Assembly: GCA_000507305.1 (NCBI GenBank)
Contig: DF241652.1
Location: 1 to 64,000, forward strand
DNA: 64,000 nucleotides
From: Breviolum minutum Mf 1.05b.01
Lineage: Eukaryota > Sar > Dinophyceae > Suessiales > Symbiodiniaceae
Reading direction: 5' to 3'
Part shown: in pieces, positions 57,848-64,000 of the stretch
Numbering within the stretch: the stretch's first letter is position 1
Layout of the letters: each line of letters begins with the position of its first letter
Made by a program: the position numbers and the translations under genes
Notes under the pieces: model-generated
The model's input: the letters and a program-made list of their open reading frames with translations, nothing else
The model's database searches: none
What the model was told of the DNA's origin: nothing

Positions 57848-60640
57848 CTAGCGAAGAACTTCAAATTCACCACTATGATCACAGTCCTCACTGTTGCGAC
57901 CAGCCAACATGAGAAGGGTGTTCTTGTAGTCCCCACTGGTCTCAGACTCAATCCAATCCTCAAGGAGTTTGTTGTTAATCTTGTGGAACTCCTTACGAAC
58001 AGCCATCATGTCTTCCTTGGCCAACACCATGAAGTTGATCAGAAGCTGGTCTGCAGTTCCGAGTCCCTTCATTGCCCCAGTCAGAGCCTCTGCCCACACT
58101 TGTGGTGCTGGCTTCACAAGAGAACACAAGGCTCGTTCATAGGCTCCGCTGGTGTCGCTCTTGATGTCTGCGAAGATGTCTCTGCCAAACTCTGCCTTGT
58201 ACTCCTTTATCAAGGCTTCCTTTTTAAAATCTTCCAGGTGGACCAAGCAAGTGATCAAGCCTTCATCATCGGTGCCCCAACCTTTCATGCAATCTCTCAC
58301 GGCGTGAGCCAATTGCTTCATAGGATGGCGAATGCATCCCTCCAACCTCAGATGCAGCAGTTAGAGACCTACACCGCCTATATCAAACGATATCATATGT
58401 CATGTTATCATAATATGCGATCATATATGACTCATATGACTATACTGTATGTGATCTTCATGATCTGATCATATATCATCATCTATAATCTACATAATCA
58501 CAAATAAACTGATATTCCTTGGCTGCCAAGGCACGTGTCCTTGTAGTATCCACTGGTTTCACTCTGCACCCATTCCAGCAAATCCCTGTGTGGACACATT
58601 CACAAGGGATGCCACCAAACATTCACAACGTCCACAAGTACGCTCTAGGAGTCTAGGTATGCCAAATGTATGCCTTCCATAATCCTCTTTGAAAGGTTTG
58701 TCTCATGTCTGTGGCCTCTCGTAGAGTTCCTTGAACTTTCGGTTGACATCCTCCATCTGCTTTGCCCTTAGTCATATTATCTTCATCAGCTCAAAGATCT
58801 AACAAATCCATTTATTTTGGTGTGTTGGTGTGGATTTGAAGCTGGAGTACTCTGAAGCTATTTTCAAAAAAAAAAGACCCAAGGACAGTGCGACTTGCAG
58901 CAGATCATGTTTGTCAACTTGGTCTCGTCGGTGCCCCAGCCTTCCATTGCCTGAGGCTTTTGAAAACACTCACAACATGTTGCACTCATAGCTACAGCTG
59001 TTGCACTCACTGCCATTTTGCACCTCCTTCATCGCTGCACAGTCTGCCTCCAGGTCAAAAGGCTTCTCTTCTGCCTGTGCGAGAAGACAAAAAGCAAAAC
59101 ATCCAAAGGATTTTGAAGGCCAATCTCATAAACGCTGAAAGTACAACAACAGAGCATTCTGATTTAGCTTGCATGATGTAGTAAATGCATGTAATGTTAA
59201 TGACACATTAAGGTAGGCGCAATTACAAAGTTCCCAGTGTGGAATTCCTTGATTTTTCAGACTGTATTGTGCTTCCTACTTTCAGGAGGATGCATAATGT
59301 TGCCGAGGATGCACAAATAAAAATTTCGTGCCGGAAAATTTCCCCTAGCAACAAAATGGGTTCTTATTGGGACGCCAACATTCAATGATTAGCTTGGTCA
59401 TGGGTACACAGCTGGACAGCCCACCTCCAACATGCAAAGCAAAGCTTTCTGAAAATCCTTCGAAGTCATGATGTCAGATGTTTCGGACCTGATGTGCTCC
59501 ACCAAGTCTTTGCTAAACATGCGCTGATAAGCCTCTTTCACTTCTCTCCGCTCACCAAAGTTGAGCTGTGAAATCACGCGGATGAGCTGATCTTCGGCAG
59601 TTCCAAGGCCAACCATAGCTTTGTTCAAGATCTTGGCACGAGCTTCTTCAGGACTCATGGCTTGCCACATTAAGACCTGAACCCAGGGAAGCCATTGGGT
59701 TGCATAGATGACACTAACACTAAAGTTGAGATCAGAAAGAAAATCTGCAATAAAGACATGCTAACCATGCTCCAAAAAATAGCAGCATAGTACTTCCTGT
59801 GACCAACACCAACCAGGTTGCCTACAGAACGCCAACAAATGGCCAGGCCTTCTTGTAACTGAAGGAGGTGTCACTCTCAATGTGCTCCAAGAGTCCCTTT
59901 CCGGTTTTTTCGTAGTACTTCTTGAAGATTGGAATGCGAAGTCGCTCCGGAATGGTGCACACCAAAGCTGTCAAAGAGTTTTCATCTGTACCCCAGCCCT
60001 CCATAGCATCATTGAGGCAGCGAACCCAAAGGTCCACTTCGGGTTCCAACAAGGCCTTCATGCAATTCTTCCAATTTCCAGAGAAAAACCATCCATCAGA
60101 CCTAGGTCAATGAATCTATTTTCAAGATTGACCGCTTTGCACCAGAAGTTGTCATGTTTGAAGTACTTAGATGAAGATTTTAGATGTTTCTGTGTGGTGA
60201 ATCTTGTAACCACCCCATCAAGAACGACCGTTGCCTGTCCAAATCAAGCCTGAGGCAGCTCTGAGATTGAGGCTCCGCAGCGGCTTTTGCAACGATCTTC
60301 TCGCTCACATCACCTCCAAAATACCGAAGTGCAACATCTTAAAGCTAAGCAGCTAATTGTCTGACTATTGGGCCAGGGTTTCCATGTCAGATTCATTGCT
60401 TGCATTGCTTGGTTCTTTCGTGACACTGTCTTCGCTGTCTTGCGCTGTTGAGCAACATCCAAAGAAGTTTAGGCTTGTGGGGGCTGTTTCGCGTAGACCG
60501 AAACTAGTTGAAACTAATGCTTTGCACGACAGATAAGCCTGATTTCAAGTTTTCTGTGTACTTGGAGCACATGTTCTGGACAGTGAGGCCATCGATGGTT
60601 CCCAACACCTCACGCAAATCAGAAGATGAGACAAGACTTG
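57848..60640 (-). CDS. annexin with six annexin repeats (annexin B of the pair)
   Basis: Tandem paralogue of annexin A with the same repeat order. Repeat 1: DLREVLGTIDGLTVQNMCSK (about 60625-60540), GGDVSEKIVAKAAAE (about 60310-60265) and NWKNCMKALLEPEVDLWVR. Repeat 2: AMEGWGTDENSLTALVCTIP, HIESDTSFSYKKAW (to about 59830). Repeat 3: KAMVGLGTAEDQLIRVISQL, YQRMFSKDLVEHIRSETS (59670-59400). Repeat 4: AMEGWGTDETKLTNMICCK (about 58952-58895), MEDVNRKFKELYER (about 58760), DLLEWVQSETSGYYKDT (about 58580). Repeats 5 and 6 share one exon (58346-57848): MKGWGTDDEGLITCLVHLED and MKGLGTADQLLINFMVLAKE, stop at 57848. G-x-GT is present in repeats 2-6 and absent from repeat 1, exactly as in annexin A. Repeats 4-6 are split differently from A, where one exon carries them. 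The start codon lies upstream of 60640 and is unresolved. Confidence 0.88.
58360..58500. repeat. CATAT-rich low-complexity tract
   Basis: Degenerate ATCATATG/TCATATGAC words in an intron of annexin B. A short TATA run lies at about 57798-57808 between the annexin genes. Confidence 0.6.
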
Positions 60641-60820
60641 CAAGGGAAATTGAGGAAATGGACTGCACTGCAAAAACTGCACGGAGCTAAGGTCGTCGCT
60701 TCAACGAGGCACTTTTCCTCGTACAACGCATCGTTGCATCGCTGTGCAACGTTACCTCAAAGAGTCCGTATCCCCAAAGATCAGCAAACATTCACAGACT
60801 TGCAGATATTGGATAGCAAA

Positions 60821-61365
60821 TCATGAATTCTGCAGTTTGTTCTCTTTTTCCATAGTTTTACATCTTTCGCATCTTTTTGCAATATCATTGCGGCATGTCT
60901 TGCTGCAAACCCAAATGCCAAGTACTTCCACATGGTTGAGCTCCTCCTCTGTCATACCACCAGCATCCGCCCAGGAGGCAAAAGCGGGGAAGGGAATGTT
61001 TCCGGTGTGAGCCTTGGAAACAGAGAGGTGAACAAGCTGAATATATAATCTAGCCATGTCCAATGACATCTTCGGCCCCAATCTTAACCGATGAAGCCAA
61101 GGAGCAGGGTCAGCCTTGACCATGACTTCTTCCACTTCTTCTGGGGTAGGGGGCGCTCCTCTGACTAAGGTCATCATCATGTCCATCTCACTCTTACTGA
61201 TCGTGCCATTTCCATCCAAGTCAAAAGCTTGGAACTGGAATCTTCGGGCGACTTCTGTGGTGGTCGAGTCGAGTACAGCTTTCTTCAAGACCGTCATAGT
61301 CTGCGGTTCCCTTCTCTGCCACCTCTTAGCATATAAGTTGCTGTCCTCGAAGTACCTTTGAAAGG
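60821..61365 (-). CDS. EF-hand protein
   Basis: The exon enters near 61362 (RYFEDSNLYAKRWQRREPQT), passes an internal ATG at 61297 and reaches a canonical EF-hand, FDLDGNGTISKSEMDMMM (loop DLDGNGTISKSE, all ligand positions filled). A linker PPTPEEVEEVMVKA ends at a GC donor (61115|61114), and a 102-nt intron leads to AHTGNIPFPAFASWADAGGM at 61012, forming a second, incomplete EF-hand (position 1 is not D). The tail TEEELNHVEVLGIW is followed by a Cys/Lys-rich end to the stop at 60821, which may be partly intronic. It precedes annexin B on the same strand. It could be a separate calcium sensor or an upstream part of the annexin B transcript; I favour separate. The 5' end is not found. Confidence 0.7.
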
Positions 61366-61703
61366 CTGCAACGCAGAAAATGCACTGTCAAAAAAAAGAA
61401 GTTCGTTTCTCGCATGGCTATACAATCAAGACTTATTTTGTTGAAACCTAGCAACGGCAAGTACGACACTGCCCCGAAAGTGGAGAAGCTCCCCTATGCA
61501 ACTGTGTATATAAAAGGTTGCGGACACACTGACACACTGACATGCTAGCCGACATGGTGAGGAATCAAAGGAGGTGGGTTCCCAAAGCGCACTGGAAAGA
61601 TGAAGAACACTGAGAAATCACAATACAGATGAGACCACCAAGACGGCAAGTATTTGAGGAATCACTAGCCATGATCTCTGCGTCTGATTAAGATGAAAGC
61701 TCT

Positions 61704-62991
61704 TCACCAGAAATCATATTGTATCTTTTGATATAGAATACTTTTTGAAAATAAAATCACTCCAAGTCGCTGGTACTCGACATAGTGATGCAACCAAGAC
61801 TGAAGATAGACAGTGTCACGATGCTTCATTTCCATTGGCCTACCCTGTTTGAAGAAGCCAAATTGCTGACCAGTGGAATTTTCATCCCTGGCTGCAAGGC
61901 AAAGAGGTTTGGTGTCAGTGGTGAGCTCCAGGTACTTGCCCGTGTCGACGTGCTCGAAGAGGACAGAATCTCCATCTTGAAAAACCGAATTTGTCCCATC
62001 CTTTCTCCAAGCCCGGAACAAGCAAGAGCTTTTAAGCTCTTTTCCTTCACCAACGATCTTATCTTCTTGTCCTTCAATGGCCACTTCAGAGTAGGTAAAA
62101 ATCAAATAAATGTGGTCACCGCCCTGGATCTGGGGAGGAACTGCTGACATGTCATACCGGACGAAGGGTAGAAAGCCAGCACCCTTTGGGCGGACTTGGT
62201 CACCTGCACAATCACTTTCCAGAAATATCACTCCAAGCAAGAGGCAAGCTTGCACTAGGAGGATAGAAAACATAATTTTCCAAGAAATTGTGAATAAAAC
62301 TGACCAAAACGATGAGCTCAGAAGTGATGTGTGAGGATGGGACACACTTGTAGCATGCAGAGCACTATGTGTAGATGTATACATATTGATGTATGTAACT
62401 ATATTCAAATCTATGAATTTAGGATCGAGGTGATAGTCACGACTTTGGAATGCGCATACAAATGGCAGTGCCTGGGTGAACTTTGCTGGCATGTTGGTTG
62501 ATGGTGAAAGCGGTACCACCTTCAACCTTCACGTCCGTCTGCTTCCCCGCATTCGGTGCAACTGGGTCAGCAGGGTCTTCATGCGGGATGTATGGCTTGG
62601 CCTCAGGGATCAAATCTACTTGGACTATGTGACTACGTCTATCAGGTAGACCTCTCTCGTCAGGTTTCCCTTTACAATTCCTTCCCTGAGAATGGTGCTG
62701 TTGAACCTCCGCAACCCATGTCGAAGGCAAGTTGAAAATCAACGTCAAAGGTACGTAGTGCGAGACTGCTTGATCCCTTAAAATATTCGGCGACAAGAAA
62801 ATCAATGTGGCACTGATTTCCAACTTAGTGTCAGATGTCAAATCTTCTTTACAAAAATTGTACCGCAGCTTATGTACCAGTACCTTCTTCTGCCCTGTCA
62901 CAGCAGGGTCAGGCAAAACCCTGCAAATGCGGCATCTTAGAGATAGGTTGAGAATCTGACTGCACCAACTCACCCACATCAAGGGTTTCAT
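61704..62991 (-). CDS. unrecognised protein, possibly beta-trefoil (MIR/fascin-like) domain
   Basis: Two coding blocks. Block 1 (62991 to about 62455) includes QKKVLVHKLRYNFCKEDLTS, TKLEISATLIFLSPNILRDQ, KPYIPHEDPADPVAPNAGKQ and VEGGTAFTINQHASKVHPGT. Block 2 enters through TTGTGCAG at 62204 (GDQVRPKGAGFLPFVRYDMS) and continues with GGDHIYLIFTYSEVAIEGQE, DGDSVLFEHVDTGKYLELTT, QQFGFFKQG and HRDTVYLQSWLHHYVEYQ to a stop at 61704. The alternating strands with the DGDSVLFEHVDTGKYL pattern resemble beta-trefoil units in MIR or fascin-like domains; this is a fold guess, not a family call. A GC donor after CICM-like sequence would join the blocks in frame. Confidence 0.5.
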
Positions 62992-62999
62992 CTGAACTC

Positions 63000-64000
63000 A
63001 TCCAACCCAACAGGTGATCCCAAAACCCAACAGTGTGGGTTGCGAAGCAAACTTTGGCTTTCGAAAAAGTCGACTTCGCATTGGAAGTCTTCTATGCTGA
63101 AAGCTATTGAGACCAGTCCGTGGTGATCTTTGCCACTGTCGAGGCCTCTGACACAATTCAAAATGATGAGAGTCTTCTTGATTGCGACTCTATCAGCAGC
63201 TGCTCTTCTAAAATCGCAGCTGCCCTGCGCCCACGCTCCATGACCTGCGGCAGTTCACCGCAAATACTGATGCAGCGCAAAGCCCAACACAAATCTTGAA
63301 TATTGCACTGCACCACGACTATCTAAAAGAACTCAGCACAAGCTCATCCAACACGCCAATCTTGAGCTTCACACTTGTGACACCACAGTACTCTTCAGAA
63401 AACGAAGGGTCCATGGGAGCTCCTGCGAAGCTACCGCAGTTTGCCACTGGGAGCATTGGGTTTTTTTTGTTGGGGGGCTCTCACTCCTTCATCCAGAAGA
63501 CAGCTGCCCATCTCCGCAGGGTTGATCCTGCGCCATGAAGCAAAGGCCCAAAGGTTACTTGGTAGACCCTACTCAAGCTGAAACCCCTCCATCAAATTCA
63601 CACGATCGTTATCATTAAGCACAACAATGACTTCATTGTACAATCCAAATGACTAGCCTTCTGTATTCCACACGCCTTTAGCTTGCGACCTGTGTGTGTG
63701 TGTGAATTGATACCAATCTTTATGAAAGCCCTTTCTGACAAAGTTTCTTGCCTCTGCCCTAACCATAGAACAGTTGCGGTTTTAATGGCTTCCTTGTCCA
63801 TTACTTCCAGGCACAAAGGCATCTGTCACCTGCCAATGGCTGCCACGCTTTGGAGCTTGGCTTGGTTGAAACAAACAACCAAAGAAAATATGGAGTTACT
63901 TGCAAGAAAAAGTAGAAAACATCAATTTCATGCATTCCATCGGCTTCCCCATCTGTCAAATCCATTGTGTAGTCTTACATTTGTAGTCATCCATTTTCGT
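63000..64000. other. Window end: weak coding signals only
   Basis: A plus-strand micro-ORF at 63163-63243 (MMRVFLIATLSAAALLKSQL, then PCAHAP and a stop) looks like a signal peptide and could be the first exon of a divergently oriented secreted protein. No following exon was identified. A minus-strand frame at 63598-63822 (MDKEAIKTATVLWLGQRQET) has no recognised motif. Both are weak. Confidence 0.25.

Noticed and set aside
1..64000. Dinoflagellate spliced-leader relics, CRISPR arrays, rRNA genes, and reverse transcriptase or transposase ORFs
   Set aside because: Looked for by eye on both strands. No convincing spliced-leader copy, spacer-repeat array, rRNA segment or mobile-element protein was found, though short or diverged copies could be missed without a search.

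Overview
The window looks like nuclear DNA from a dinoflagellate, most like a Symbiodiniaceae or Polarella type genome. The clues are very fragmented genes with short exons, many introns of about 70-140 nt, 5' splice sites that are often GC or GA instead of GT, acceptors of the AG|G kind, abundant trinucleotide microsatellites (some ending in N gaps), and every recognisable gene on the minus strand, a unidirectional gene array. No spliced-leader relic, rRNA, tRNA, CRISPR array or bacterial-style operon was seen. I read exons by eye from protein motifs, so gene limits and many splice sites are approximate. Where a junction restores both the reading frame and a family motif, I give it exactly.

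Layout (all genes minus, so transcription runs from high to low coordinates). 1-2.4 kb: AT-rich DNA with an island of local duplications. 2.6-11.5 kb: SNF2-family ATPase of the ERCC6/ERCC6L type with nearly all helicase motifs. 12.6-14.6 and about 17 kb: unrecognised coding stretches separated by a CAA/GAC microsatellite. 18.05-28.05 kb: a large RAP-domain protein with FASTK/OPR-like helical repeats, expected in organelle RNA metabolism. 29.3-32.5 kb: multi-pass membrane protein with a C-terminal EF-hand pair. 36 kb: NudC/p23-like CS-domain protein. 37.2-41.8 kb: 3,4-dihydroxy-2-butanone-4-phosphate synthase (ribB, riboflavin synthesis), with an HNH-nuclease-domain ORF lying between its two halves. 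42.9-45 kb: two unrecognised small genes. 45.6-49.15 kb: BASS/SLC10-family sodium-coupled transporter. 50-52.8 kb: unrecognised ORFs and a gene with an MGNAF start and an EF-hand-like loop. 53.6-57.7 and 57.8-60.6 kb: two tandem annexin genes, each with six annexin repeats. 60.8-63 kb: an EF-hand protein and a possible beta-trefoil protein.

Calcium or membrane-linked genes are concentrated at 51-61.4 kb (the EF-hand-like gene, two annexins and an EF-hand protein), and the 29-32 kb membrane protein has EF-hands too. The other genes are unrelated housekeeping functions: chromatin remodelling, organelle RNA, vitamin synthesis and transport. The most unusual structures are an inverted array of short degenerate repeats inside an annexin intron, the HNH ORF between the ribB halves, the six-repeat annexins, and a lysine at a sodium-site glutamine position of the BASS transporter.
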